Positions 24,348 to 32,970 of a stretch of 43,299 nt of DNA are shown one piece after another. The stretch spans positions 1-43,299 of the forward strand of contig NZ_RAVZ01000034.1 of NCBI RefSeq assembly GCF_003611635.1, read 5' to 3'. A program made the translations under genes and the position numbers. How positions within the stretch are numbered: the first letter of the stretch is position 1; each line of letters begins with the position of its first letter. The notes under the pieces are model-generated. The model saw only the letters and a list, made by a program, of their open reading frames with translations, did not search any database and was not told the origin of the DNA. Source of the DNA: Corallococcus terminator. GTDB taxonomy: Bacteria; Myxococcota; Myxococcia; Myxococcales; Myxococcaceae.

Positions 24348-25173
24348 CGCCGCCCCCCGCCGCATCGCCTTCCAGGGTGAGCGCGGCGCGTACGGCGACG
24401 AGGCCACGCGGGCCTTCTTCGGCCCCACGGTGGCGTTGGTCCCCTGCCCTTCCTTCCGCGCCGTGCTCGAAGCCGTCGCCGAAGGCCGGGTGGACGGCGG
24501 CGTCCTGCCCCTGGAGAGCGCGCTCGCGGGCCCGGTGGCGGAGGTGGTGGACCTGCTGCTGGAGTTCACCCCGCGCCTGTCCGGAGAGATGCGCCTGCGC
24601 GTGCGCCACTGTCTGCTCGCGCCGCCAGGGCGTTCGCTCGCGAGCCTCACCCGCGCGCTGTCCCATCCCCAGGCGCTGGCGCAGTGCTCGGGCTGGCTGC
24701 GCAAACACCACCTGCAACCGGTGCCGGAGGTGAACACCGCGGTCGCCGCGCGGCGCGTGGGCGAGGAGGCTCCCGCGGGTACGGCGGCCATCGCCAGTCG
24801 GGCGGCGGCGGACCTCTACGGCCTGGCGGTCCTCGCCGAAGGCATCGAGGACTCACCGGACAACGCCACCCGCTTCCTCGCGGTGGGCCCGGCCATCCCG
24901 CCCCACCTGGGCTCCCGATGGAAGACGTCCGTGGTGCTCACCGTGAACGACGGGCCCGGCGCGCTCGCGGGTGTGCTGGGGGCCTTCGCCGCGCGAGGGG
25001 TGAACGTCGCGCGGCTGGAGTCCCGCCCCGGCGGCGTCCGCGCCTGGGACTACCGCTGGTGCCTGGACGTGGACGGCCGCGAGGATGCGGCGTCCGTGCG
25101 GGCCGCGTTGGAGGAGGCCCGGAGCGCTTGCACGTCGCTCCAGGTCCTCGGCAGCTACGCGCTCAGCGACTGA
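24340..25173 (+). CDS. Prephenate dehydratase-ACT paralogue, possibly regulatory
   Basis: 277 residues with a dehydratase domain (FQGERGAYGDEATRAFF, SHPQALAQC, AAADLYGLAVLAEGIED, DNATRF at 174-179) and an ACT domain (GPGALAGVL, RLESRP ending at 230), but no chorismate mutase. The segment that is PIEN in active enzymes reads PLES (57-60), replacing an Asn known to be important for catalysis. It may be a weak dehydratase, an arogenate/cyclohexadienyl variant, or a non-catalytic partner of the upstream P-protein. Its ATG lies 8 bases inside the end of pheA, so the two are co-translated. Its 3' end overlaps the convergent DAHP synthase by 11 bases. Confidence 0.85.
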   Translation: MDDAAPRRIAFQGERGAYGDEATRAFFGPTVALVPCPSFRAVLEAVAEGRVDGGVLPLESALAGPVAEVVDLLLEFTPRLSGEMRLRVRHCLLAPPGRSLASLTRALSHPQALAQCSGWLRKHHLQPVPEVNTAVAARRVGEEAPAGTAAIASRAAADLYGLAVLAEGIEDSPDNATRFLAVGPAIPPHLGSRWKTSVVLTVNDGPGALAGVLGAFAARGVNVARLESRPGGVRAWDYRWCLDVDGREDAASVRAALEEARSACTSLQVLGSYALSD

Positions 25174-26296
25174 CCTGCGCGCTGGCCTTGGAGGCCGTCC
25201 CGTCGCCGTTCTTCACGGCTTCCGTGTACGCGCCGCGCACGATGTTCGTGTAGCGCTGGAGCGCGCCCAACTGCTCCAGGCGCAGCGCCTGCGGACCGTC
25301 GCACAGGGCGATCTCCGGGTGCGGGTGGAAGTCCACCAGCACCATGGACGCGCCCGCGATGAGGCCCTGGCCAATGGCGTGGAAGATGTCCGGCAGCCCG
25401 TCCGGCGGGGCCTCCGCGCGCCCGATGGCGTGCGAAGGATCCACGCACACCGGCATGCGCGTCAGCCGGCGCACGACGGGCACGTGCGCGAAATCCACCA
25501 TGTTGCGGTGCGGGTCGCCCAGGTGCGTCTTCACGCCGCGCAGGCAGAAGACGATCTTCGGGTTGCCCTCGCTCGCCACGTACTCGCACGCGTTGAGGGA
25601 CTCCTCCAGCGTGATGCCCATGCCGCGCTTGAAGAGCACCGGGAACGCGCGCTGCTGGCCAATGCTCTTGAGCAGCTCGAAGTTCTGCGCGTTGCGCGTG
25701 CCCACCTGGAGCATCACGCCCGTGGGATTTCCCGCCTGCTTGAGCGCGTCGTTGATCTCATCGATGTGGCGCGGGTTCGTCACCTCCATCGCGACCACCT
25801 TGATGCCGTGCTTGCCCGCGGACTCGAACACCCACGGCAGGCACTTGGCGCCCAGGCCCTGGAACTCGTAGGGGTTCGTGCGCGGCTTGTACGCCCCCAT
25901 GCGCGTCGTCTGGATGCCGCAGCGCGCGAGCGCCGCCATCATCGAGTCCACGCTCTCCAGCGAATCCACCGCGCACAGGCCCGCGAAGATGTTCACGGAG
26001 CTGTCATCGAAGGACACGCCGTTGTACTCGAAGCCCGCCGTGGTGCGCTGGCCGCCGTGCCGGCCGATGATCCGGTACTTCTGCGACACGCGCACCACCT
26101 GGCGCACGCCGGGAAGCTGCTGGAACGGCTCCAACGGCACCTGCGCGGTGGAGCCCAGCAGGTACAGCTCCGTGATGGTGGACTCGGCGCCCTGGACCAC
26201 GTGCGCGCGGGGCGTGACGCCCTCGTACTGCGAAGCCAGATGGAGGACGGCATTCACGACGGATTCCGGGGAATCCGGCTCGAGCATCACGATCAT
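25163..26296 (-). CDS. aroF: 3-deoxy-7-phosphoheptulonate synthase (DAHP synthase, Thermotoga-like class)
   Basis: First committed step of the shikimate pathway: PEP plus erythrose 4-phosphate to DAHP. 377 residues: an N-terminal ferredoxin-like regulatory domain (about 1-75, MIVMLEPDSPESVV) as in the Thermotoga maritima enzyme, then the TIM barrel with FAGLCAVDSLES, MGAYKPRTNPYEFQGLG, VMLQVGTRNAQNFELLK, LFKRGMG, FCLRGVKTH, CVDPSHAIGR and DFHPHPEIALCDGPQAL. Metal ligands (Cys, His, Glu, Asp of these motifs) are present. The regulatory domain suggests Tyr/Phe inhibition. ATG 26296 has GGAGAA 9 bases upstream. It faces the two dehydratase genes, giving a Phe/shikimate block. Confidence 0.93.
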   Translation of the reverse strand: MIVMLEPDSPESVVNAVLHLASQYEGVTPRAHVVQGAESTITELYLLGSTAQVPLEPFQQLPGVRQVVRVSQKYRIIGRHGGQRTTAGFEYNGVSFDDSSVNIFAGLCAVDSLESVDSMMAALARCGIQTTRMGAYKPRTNPYEFQGLGAKCLPWVFESAGKHGIKVVAMEVTNPRHIDEINDALKQAGNPTGVMLQVGTRNAQNFELLKSIGQQRAFPVLFKRGMGITLEESLNACEYVASEGNPKIVFCLRGVKTHLGDPHRNMVDFAHVPVVRRLTRMPVCVDPSHAIGRAEAPPDGLPDIFHAIGQGLIAGASMVLVDFHPHPEIALCDGPQALRLEQLGALQRYTNIVRGAYTEAVKNGDGTASKASAQVSR

Positions 26297-26392
26297 GCGA
26301 AGGGTTCTCCTGAAGAAGGGCGTCCAGTCGGCATTCAACACCCACGGCGCGCCCTTTCCCTCCGCTTTTATGGAAAATTGAAACGGGACGGC

Positions 26393-26959
26393 TCAGGAGG
26401 AAGCGGGGCGCAGGCGGGTCGCAAGCTGGGCGTAGTGCTCCTGCTGGGTAGGGTCACCCAGGTGCTCCCACACGTCCGCCAGGGCCTTGGCGGCCTCGAC
26501 GTAGGCGGGGGACAGCTCCAGCGCCAGTTCGAAGACCTGCCGGGCCAGCCGGTAGCGGGCCTTGTCCGGGCGCCGTCCCTGGGTCAGGAGCGCGTTACCC
26601 AGGTGGTAGACCTCCACGGCGGCGGCCTCGCGGTAGCCGGGGGTGGGGTTGAGCTGCACGGCGCGCTCCATCAGGAGGGCGGCGGCTTCCGGCTCGCCCA
26701 ACTCCAGTTGGCAGAGGGCGGCCTCGCGCAGGGGGTCGGCGGCGGTGGGCTCCAGTTCGACGGCGCGCTGGAAGCCCTTCAGGGCCTCCGCGGTCCGGCC
26801 CAACTGCTTGAGCGCGGACGCCTTGGCGGTGAGCGCGGGAAAGTGACGTGGATCCACGGCGAGGACCTGATCGAACGACTGGACCGCGGCCTCGTGGTTG
26901 CCGGACATGGAACGGTGGACGCCCTCGTTGAACGCCGCGAACAACAACGACCTGGACAT
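26393..26959 (-). CDS. Small TPR-repeat protein
   Basis: 188 residues with at least four TPR-like pairs: LFAAFNEGVHRSMSGNHEAAVQSFDQVLAVDP, FPALTAKASALKQLGRTAEALKGFQRAVELEP, DPLREAALCQLELGEPEAAALLMERAVQLNP (each of which shows the Ala/Gly/Pro spacing of the repeat) and AYVEAAKALADVWEHLGD. No signal peptide. The ATG at 26959 has GGGGGAACG just upstream. It lies before the DAHP synthase on the same strand with a gap of 96 bases. Function unknown; probably a protein-interaction module. Confidence 0.82.
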   Translation of the reverse strand: MSRSLLFAAFNEGVHRSMSGNHEAAVQSFDQVLAVDPRHFPALTAKASALKQLGRTAEALKGFQRAVELEPTAADPLREAALCQLELGEPEAAALLMERAVQLNPTPGYREAAAVEVYHLGNALLTQGRRPDKARYRLARQVFELALELSPAYVEAAKALADVWEHLGDPTQQEHYAQLATRLRPASS

Positions 26960-27219
26960 CGTTCCCCCAGGGAACAGGGTTGCGAGGGCCCCGCATCCGC
27001 ACGCGGCCCGAAAGCGCTAGCCTGTCACCGGGGAACACCGCTCCGCAAAGCCGCGCCCCTGCCCCGGCTGATGGCATCCATCGCGTTGCGCTGATGACGC
27101 GCGCGCCCCTCGTGGGTACGACGGGTTGCGGCGTCGGCGATTCGCCACTGTCCGGAACCGGTATTCCTGCGTTACGCCGCTGGATTCCAGGCGGCGGATT
27201 GTTCCCCTGGGAGGGCCCC

Positions 27220-28860
27220 ATGCTCGTGTTCGAGATCGTCATCGCGCTGCTGCTCGGAGGCGCGCTGCTCGCGGCGCTGTCCCGGCGGATTGGCACGCCC
27301 TACCCGGCGCTGGTCGCGTTCGCGGGGGCGGTGCTGGCGCTCGTGCCAGGGACGCCGGAGCTGGTGTTGGATCCGGAGCTGGCGCTCACGCTCTTCGTCG
27401 CGCCGGTGCTGCTGGACGCGGCCTTCGACGCCTCGCCCCGGGACCTGCGGGCGAACTGGCGGCCGGTGGTGGGGCTGGCGCTGGGCGCGGTGGTGCTCAC
27501 GGTCATCGCGGTGGCGGTCGCGGTCCACTGGCTCGTGCCGGACATGCCCTGGGCGGCGGCCATCGCGCTGGGCGCCATCGTCGCGCCCCCGGACGCGGCG
27601 GCGGCCACTGCGGTGTTGAAGCAACTGCGGCCTCCGCACCGACTGCTCGTCATCCTCGAAGGCGAGAGCCTCTTCAACGACGCCAGCGCCCTGCTCATCT
27701 ACCGGCTCGCGCTGGGGGCCGTGGCGGCGGGGGGCATCCTGGGCTGGAGCGCGCTGCCCATGCTGCTCATCGTCACGGTGGGCAGCGTGGTGCTGGGGTA
27801 CGTGCTCGCCAGGGTCACCCTCGCCGTGAACCGGTTCATCGAGGACGTGTCCACGGCGGTCATCGTGCAGTTCGGTAGCACGTTCGCGGTGTGGATCCTC
27901 GCCGAGCGGCTGCACCTGTCCGGCATCCTCACGACGGTCGTCTACGCGATGACGGCCTCGCGGATCGCGGCCCTGGTGACGCCCGCTCGGATCCGCATCC
28001 CGGCGTACGCGGTGTGGGAGGTGGCGGTGTTCGTGTTGAACGTGCTCGCCTTCATCCTCGTGGGCTTCCAGCTCAAGTCCATCGTCGCGCGGCTCGACCG
28101 GCCCACGTGGCTGGAGTACGCGGGCATCGCGGCGGTGGTGACCGGGGTGGCCATCCTCGCGCGCATCGTCTGGGTGATGGGCGTGGCGGCGCTTGGCCGC
28201 TGGCGCGAGCGCCGGACCTCCGCCAAGACCCCGGGCAGCGCCCACGCGGTCGCGCTGTCACCGCGCGCGGCCATGCTGGTGGGCTGGTGCGGAATGCGCG
28301 GCATCGTGACGCTCGCGGCGGCCCTGGCCCTGCCGACCGGTGGCGAGGCAAGCCCCCCGTTCCCCTACCGGGACCTCATCCTCTTCACGTCCTTCGCGGT
28401 GGTGCTGGGCACGCTCGTCCTCCAGGGCATGACGCTGCGGCCCCTGATGACGCGCCTGAAGCTGGACGACGACGGCGCGGTCGACCACGAGGTGAGGCTC
28501 GCCCGGGTGCAGACCCTGCGCGCGGCGCTGGATGCGACCGACGCCTCTCCGGGCACGGAGATGGCGGCCCTCGTGCGGCGGCGGTACGAGCTCCAGCTCC
28601 AGCGGGCGAAGCAGTTGCTGGAAGGGCGCGCGGAAGCACCCGCCGAAGCCCGTCCGGGCGGGGCAGCGGCCCCCTGGGGACCACCCTCCGCCGACGCGGA
28701 CATGGTGCGCACCGCGATGGCGGCCGAGCGGCGGCGGCTGCTGGAGCTGCGCGCGAACGGGACCATCGGGGATGCCGCGTTCCAGCAGGTGGAGCAGGAG
28801 CTGGACTGGGCGGAGCTCGACCTCCAGCAGATCCTGCGCGCGGAAGCCGCCGAGCACTGA
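27220..28860 (+). CDS. Na+/H+ antiporter, CPA1 (NhaP-like) family
   Basis: 546 residues with 11-12 hydrophobic helices over about residues 1-420 and a cytosolic C-terminal tail. The ion-binding region is clear: GAIVAPPDAAAATAVL, then HRLLVILEGESLFNDASALLIYRLALGA (read as ILEGESLFNDASALLIYRL), both diagnostic of CPA1 antiporters; MRGIVTLAAALALP follows late. It exchanges cytosolic Na+ (or K+) for protons. The tail (about 430-546) is helical and charged and could be regulatory. The ATG at 27220 has GGGAGGG upstream; the frame stays open to 26980 but that part has no antiporter character. Confidence 0.9.
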   Translation: MLVFEIVIALLLGGALLAALSRRIGTPYPALVAFAGAVLALVPGTPELVLDPELALTLFVAPVLLDAAFDASPRDLRANWRPVVGLALGAVVLTVIAVAVAVHWLVPDMPWAAAIALGAIVAPPDAAAATAVLKQLRPPHRLLVILEGESLFNDASALLIYRLALGAVAAGGILGWSALPMLLIVTVGSVVLGYVLARVTLAVNRFIEDVSTAVIVQFGSTFAVWILAERLHLSGILTTVVYAMTASRIAALVTPARIRIPAYAVWEVAVFVLNVLAFILVGFQLKSIVARLDRPTWLEYAGIAAVVTGVAILARIVWVMGVAALGRWRERRTSAKTPGSAHAVALSPRAAMLVGWCGMRGIVTLAAALALPTGGEASPPFPYRDLILFTSFAVVLGTLVLQGMTLRPLMTRLKLDDDGAVDHEVRLARVQTLRAALDATDASPGTEMAALVRRRYELQLQRAKQLLEGRAEAPAEARPGGAAAPWGPPSADADMVRTAMAAERRRLLELRANGTIGDAAFQQVEQELDWAELDLQQILRAEAAEH

Positions 28861-28875
28861 CCGTCGGACGACGTG

Positions 28876-29679
28876 TCACCCCCGGGCTTCTTCCTCCATG
28901 GCCGCGACGAAGCCGGTCGTGAAATCCGGGTAGCGGGGCGTCCAGCCCAGGGCCTCCAGCTTCGCGCCGCTGATGGCCCGGTCCCCGCGCAGGGATTCAT
29001 GGAGCGACTCGAAGGGGACGCGGGGCGGCATGGGGAGGGACAGGTGCTGGCAGAGCCAGGTGGCCGTCTCCTCCTGGGTCGCGGGGCGCCGGTCCGCCAC
29101 GCAATACATGTCCCCAGGAGCACCGCGTTCGAGCACCACCCGAACGGCCTCCACCAGGTCATCCACATGGACGCGGGACAGCCGACCGCCACCGGACTCG
29201 GGAATGCGCAGCGTGCCCGCCTTCAGCCGTCCTGAGGTCCCACGGCCAGGGCCGTAGATGCCCGCGATGCGCATCACGCTCGCGCCCAGGGGAAGGAAGC
29301 ACGCCTCCGCCTCCAGCCGGGCTCGCGCGACGGAGGACGTCATGTCCACGGGCGTCGTCTCATCCACGTGTCCGCGCGCGGAGCCATACACGCCCGTGGA
29401 CGACAGGTAGACGAGCCGGGAAGGCCGGGCCCGGGACAGCACGTCCGCGAAGTGCGCATCCAGCCCGGCTTCGGGAGGGACCGAGTCCACGACGTGGGCC
29501 CCCTCGACCCGCGCCAGGGCATCTTCGAGCGATAGCACCCGCACGCCCGCGCCTTCCAGCACCGCGCGGCGCGACGCATCCCGCGTGGTCGCGAGGACCT
29601 CACGGCCACAGCGCGCCTCCACCCGCGCGAACCGCGTGAGCGTGTAGCCACAGCCGAGCAGGATGAGCGGAGCCGTCAT
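28876..29679 (-). CDS. NAD(P)-dependent epimerase/dehydratase-like protein (YeeZ/SDR type)
   Basis: 267 residues of an atypical short-chain dehydrogenase. The N-terminal loop is LLGCGYTLTRFA, as in YeeZ-like proteins, which replace GxxGxxG. VYLSSTGVYGSARG holds Ser and Tyr, but the usual Lys four residues after Tyr is not seen, while MRIAGIYGPGRG and RVHVDDLVEAVRVVLERG are normal for extended SDRs. It may act on a sugar nucleotide or have lost catalysis. ATG 29679 has GGAGG close by. It is convergent with the antiporter (15-base gap) and lies after actB, but a terminator-like hairpin (29794-29828) separates them. Confidence 0.8.
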   Translation of the reverse strand: MTAPLILLGCGYTLTRFARVEARCGREVLATTRDASRRAVLEGAGVRVLSLEDALARVEGAHVVDSVPPEAGLDAHFADVLSRARPSRLVYLSSTGVYGSARGHVDETTPVDMTSSVARARLEAEACFLPLGASVMRIAGIYGPGRGTSGRLKAGTLRIPESGGGRLSRVHVDDLVEAVRVVLERGAPGDMYCVADRRPATQEETATWLCQHLSLPMPPRVPFESLHESLRGDRAISGAKLEALGWTPRYPDFTTGFVAAMEEEARG

Positions 29680-29793
29680 ACCCTCCGCGATATCGGCCAA
29701 CCCCCGTCCCACGCAAGAGGGGCCCCGCCACGCAACCCGTCGTCGCGGATCCAGCCCAAGCTCCAGGGGCGCAAGGCAGCCCCCGCAAACGGA

Positions 29794-29828
29794 ACGGCCC
29801 TCCTTCCATCCGCTGGAAGAAGGGCCGT
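29794..29828 (-). terminator. Terminator-like hairpin downstream of actB
   Basis: ACGGCCCT (29794-29801) and AGGGCCGT (29821-29828) form an 8-base stem, extended inside by TTCCA/TGGAA. On the minus strand it is followed by TCCGTTTG. It lies 42 bases past the actB stop and likely ends the actAB transcript. Confidence 0.65.
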
Positions 29829-29869
29829 CGTTCACGCATTCCCGCCCGAGGACACGGGCAGGAGCGGCG

Positions 29870-31549
29870 CTAGAACTCGGCGCTCGCGCGAGGATCGATG
29901 ATGCCGCACTCCTTGATCTTGTAGAGCAGCGCCTTGTAGCTGATGCGCAGCTTGCCGGCGGCGCGGCGCTTGTTCCACGCGGTGCGCTGGAGCATGGCCA
30001 GTATCGCTTCACGCTCCGCGAGCATCGCGGCGCGCTTGCCAATGTCCTTGAGCGACAGCTCCCCGGCCGGAGGCGGCGGAGGCGGCGGCTGGGGCGCGTC
30101 GAACGGATTGGCGTAGCGCTGGGGCGCCACGGCATTGAACGGCGAAGCGTCCGACACCAGGGCCACCGGAGGAGGCGTCACCGTGCCGCGCGCGGGCATC
30201 TCCAGCACCTGCACGCCCGAGCCATTCGAGGACGCCATCTGGGACGGAGGGGCCGCGAAGACACGGGCCGGCTCGTCGTAGTGACGCGAATGCGAAGGCG
30301 GAGGGCTGAAATCGTCACCCGCGAAGGACGTGGGCAGCGACGGAGCGCTCGCCGGGGTCCGGCCACCCCCTCGAATCTCGTCCAGCACCAGCGTCGGATC
30401 CTTCAGCACGCACAGGCGGCGAACCATGTTCTCCAGCTCGCGCACGTTGCCCGGCCACTCGTAGTCCGTGAAGGCGTGGAGCACTTCCGTGGGCAGCTCG
30501 GAGACGCCCGCCATGAAGCCCTTGCCGTACTTCTTCAGGAAGTGGTCGGTGAGCGGCACCACGTCCTCGCGGCGCTCGCGGAGGGGCGGCAGGCGGATGG
30601 CCACGACGTTGAGGCGGTAGTACAGGTCCTCGCGGAAGTTGCCGAGCGCGATCTCCTTCTCCAGGTCGCGGTTGGTCGCCACCACCACGCGGCTGTCCAC
30701 GCGAACGCTCTTCTTGCCACCGACGCGGAAGAACTCCTCGTCCTGCAGCACCTGGAGCAGCTTCGCCTGGAGGCGGATGGCCATCTCGCCAATCTCGTCC
30801 AGGAAGATGGTGCCCTGGTCCGCCAGTTCGAACTTGCCCGGCTTCTCCGCCGTGGCGCCCGTGAAGGCACCGCGCTCGTGGCCGAACAGCTCGCTCTCCA
30901 GCAACTCACCCGGCAGCGCCGCGCAGTTCACCTTGATGAAGGGGCGACCATGGCGCTGGCTGCGCGCGTGGATCTCACGGGCGATCACTTCCTTGCCCGT
31001 GCCGGACTCACCGAGCAGCAGCACCGGCACGTCCGTGTCCGCGATGCGCTCCACCAGCGCGCGGGCCCGGCGCATGGCCGGCGACGTGGAGATGAGCACG
31101 CGAGCCTCCGCCGCGGCCTCCGCCGACGTCAGCATCACGCGGGGCGCGGGAGGCACCGGCGCCGAAATCTGGCGCTCCGGCACGCGGGTCCCCAGGGCAC
31201 GCGCGAGCACGTCCTGCAGCTCGTCGTTGCCGAAGGGCTTCGCCAGATAGTCGGACGCGCCCATCTTCAGCGCCCGCACCGCGTCGTCCGCGCCGGACAG
31301 CGCGCTCAGCACGATGACCGGGGCATTGCCGCCGTTGCCCCGGTAGCGGCGCAGAACCTCCAGGCCGCTCATCTCCGGCATCACCACGTCCAGCAGCACC
31401 GCGTCGAACGAGCCACCGGAGAGCATCTCCAGCGCCTGGGAACCGCCCGACGCACACCGCACCTGGTAACCCGAGCTGCCCAACAGCTCGGACAGGAACG
31501 TGCGCACCGACTCTTCGTCATCCACCACCAGCACCGCGATCCGATCCAT
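29870..31549 (-). CDS. actB: ActB-like NtrC-family sigma-54 activator (response regulator)
   Basis: 559 residues: a receiver with DDE at 10-12, phospho-Asp54 and Lys104; an AAA+ domain with Walker A GESGTGKE (180-187), GAFTGA (227-232) and FLDEIGE (249-255); a Pro-rich linker of more than 100 residues (about 395-510, with PPPPPPP); and a Fis-type helix-turn-helix at the C-terminus (AGKLRISYKALLYKIKECGI). The intact GAFTGA means it should open sigma-54 promoters. In M. xanthus actB controls C-signal (csgA) levels during development. Identification rests on pairing with a receiver-GGDEF protein and order relative to rel and exo. ATG 31549 has GGAGG 8 bases upstream; ATG 31597 overlaps the actA stop (TGATG) and is also possible. 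Confidence 0.85.
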   Translation of the reverse strand: MDRIAVLVVDDEESVRTFLSELLGSSGYQVRCASGGSQALEMLSGGSFDAVLLDVVMPEMSGLEVLRRYRGNGGNAPVIVLSALSGADDAVRALKMGASDYLAKPFGNDELQDVLARALGTRVPERQISAPVPPAPRVMLTSAEAAAEARVLISTSPAMRRARALVERIADTDVPVLLLGESGTGKEVIAREIHARSQRHGRPFIKVNCAALPGELLESELFGHERGAFTGATAEKPGKFELADQGTIFLDEIGEMAIRLQAKLLQVLQDEEFFRVGGKKSVRVDSRVVVATNRDLEKEIALGNFREDLYYRLNVVAIRLPPLRERREDVVPLTDHFLKKYGKGFMAGVSELPTEVLHAFTDYEWPGNVRELENMVRRLCVLKDPTLVLDEIRGGGRTPASAPSLPTSFAGDDFSPPPSHSRHYDEPARVFAAPPSQMASSNGSGVQVLEMPARGTVTPPPVALVSDASPFNAVAPQRYANPFDAPQPPPPPPPAGELSLKDIGKRAAMLAEREAILAMLQRTAWNKRRAAGKLRISYKALLYKIKECGIIDPRASAEF

Positions 31550-31596
31550 CCCCACGCCTCCGCTCGCCCTGTGCATCAAATCCTCAGTGAACTTCA

Positions 31597-32550
31597 TCAG
31601 ACCGACAACAGCCGGGCCGGACCGGCCGCCCGCCGAATCTCACGTGTACGCCTCAAGGTCAGCAGTGCCGCGCTCAGCAACTGGGTGGGAGCCCCCACCG
31701 TGTCCGGGAAGCTGACCGCCCCCAGATCCAGCGCCGTGCGCACCACGCGACCCTCCATCTGGAACCGTGCCGCCTCGAACCGGGCCTCCACCCGCGCCAG
31801 CACCTCTGGCACCGACTCCGCGGGCGTGCCCGGCAGCAGCATCGCGAACTCACTGTCCCCCACCCTCGCCACCGCGTCCGCCTCACGCACCGTCTGCCCC
31901 AGCACCACCGCGCTGTAGACGAGCAGCCGCTCCGCCATGGACCTGCCGTGCTCCTTGCGAAGCGCGCTCCAGCCACTCACCTCCGCCGCCACCACGGAGA
32001 AGGTGCCCCCGTAGCGCTCCGTCCTCCGGGCCTCCAGGCCGATGAGCGCCAGCAGGAAGGGCCGGTTGTAGAGGCCCGTCACCGGATCATGCAGCGCCAG
32101 CGCCGTGCCGGCCTCTTCACCGGCCGCCGCGCGCTCCACCGACTGCTTGAGCCGCATCTGCGCGTGCAGCTTCATGGACAGCTCCGCGCCATCCACCGTG
32201 CGCGGCACCACGTCCACGCACTGCCCCTTCTCCACGCAGAAGCGCCAGGCATCCCGGTCGTGCGAATCCACCAGGTACAGCATCGGCACCGTGCCCTTGC
32301 TCACCTGCCGCAGGCGCCGCGCCGTCTGCACCGCCGAGTAGTCCGGCGGCTGGGCGGCGAGCAACACCGCGTCCGGGCGGATCACTTCGAAGAGCGGCAC
32401 CGCCGCGTCGAAACGCGTGAGCGGAACCACGCGAAAGCCCGCCTCGCCCAGGAGCGCCCGGGTGCGCTCCAGGTCCTCCGCCCGAGGCTCCACCAGCAAC
32501 ACCGTAGGAGGCTGCCCCGACTTTCCTGTCCGCTTGCGCTTCAGACCCAC
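31597..32550 (-). CDS. actA: ActA-like protein, degenerate receiver plus degenerate GGDEF domain
   Basis: 317 residues. The receiver-like domain (about 16-128) lacks the acidic pair (LLVEPRAED), has Ala65 where the phospho-Asp belongs (DAVLLAAQPP) and no KP motif. The GGDEF-like domain (about 150-310) keeps HDPVTGLYNRPFLLALI, but the signature is VGDSEF (GDSEF at 231-235) in place of GGDEF, so diguanylate cyclase activity is unlikely. Both domains probably serve protein contact or ligand sensing. In M. xanthus actA is the first gene of the act operon that sets C-signal production. GTG 32550 has GGGAGGG about 9 bases upstream. Its stop overlaps a possible actB start. Confidence 0.8.
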   Translation of the reverse strand: MGLKRKRTGKSGQPPTVLLVEPRAEDLERTRALLGEAGFRVVPLTRFDAAVPLFEVIRPDAVLLAAQPPDYSAVQTARRLRQVSKGTVPMLYLVDSHDRDAWRFCVEKGQCVDVVPRTVDGAELSMKLHAQMRLKQSVERAAAGEEAGTALALHDPVTGLYNRPFLLALIGLEARRTERYGGTFSVVAAEVSGWSALRKEHGRSMAERLLVYSAVVLGQTVREADAVARVGDSEFAMLLPGTPAESVPEVLARVEARFEAARFQMEGRVVRTALDLGAVSFPDTVGAPTQLLSAALLTLRRTREIRRAAGPARLLSV

Positions 32551-32670
32551 CGCCGTGCCCTCCCTTCCTGGAATTTCTGCCCCACCGCCCCTCCCGACCG
32601 CCCAGATTTACAGCCTCGTCACTTTTGCGCCCTTCGTATCCCCCCGGATTTCTTGGAGAAGGGCACTTTG

Positions 32671-32949
32671 TTACCCATCCTGGCCCACGGTTTTAGCAAT
32701 GGGTGTGCCATTCATCACCTCACGGAGGCGCGCTTCGAGGACCTCTGGATCCACGCGGTATTTGAAGGCGGGGACGCCTTCAATCAGGACCACGGGGATG
32801 TCGTAACGCCAGGTCTCGAAGAGCTCCGGGCTCTGGAGGATGTCGGTGACGTAGAGCTCGAAGGGCAGTCGGGCCTGCACCTCCTCCACCACGGCACGGG
32901 CCTTCTCACAGAGGGAACACCGGGGTTTCGAGTAGATATCGACGCGCAT
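32671..32949 (-). CDS. Glutaredoxin-like thioredoxin-fold protein
   Basis: 92 residues matching the small glutaredoxin-like (DUF836) family: RVDIYSKPRCSLCEKARAVV with CxxC at Cys11 and Cys14, a short thioredoxin-fold core (FELYVTDILQSPELFETW), the cis-Pro segment YDIPVVLIEGVPAF and a final helix. It would handle thiol-disulfide exchange in the cytosol. There is no alternative start near the required N-terminus. The start is only 21 bases from the divergent start of the DUF4388 gene, and its RBS is weak. It lies 120 bases upstream of actA on the same strand, so it could share a transcript with actAB. Confidence 0.85.
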   Translation of the reverse strand: MRVDIYSKPRCSLCEKARAVVEEVQARLPFELYVTDILQSPELFETWRYDIPVVLIEGVPAFKYRVDPEVLEARLREVMNGTPIAKTVGQDG

Positions 32950-32970
32950 GCGTTGCAGGATGGGCGTTCG

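Noticed and set aside
26980-27219. N-terminal extension of the antiporter
   Set aside because: No membrane helices or conservation expected there, and ATG 27220 has a good RBS.
29680-30135. N-terminal extension of the epimerase-like protein into actB
   Set aside because: It would overlap the actB C-terminus and the terminator hairpin; the Rossmann strand begins right after ATG 29679.
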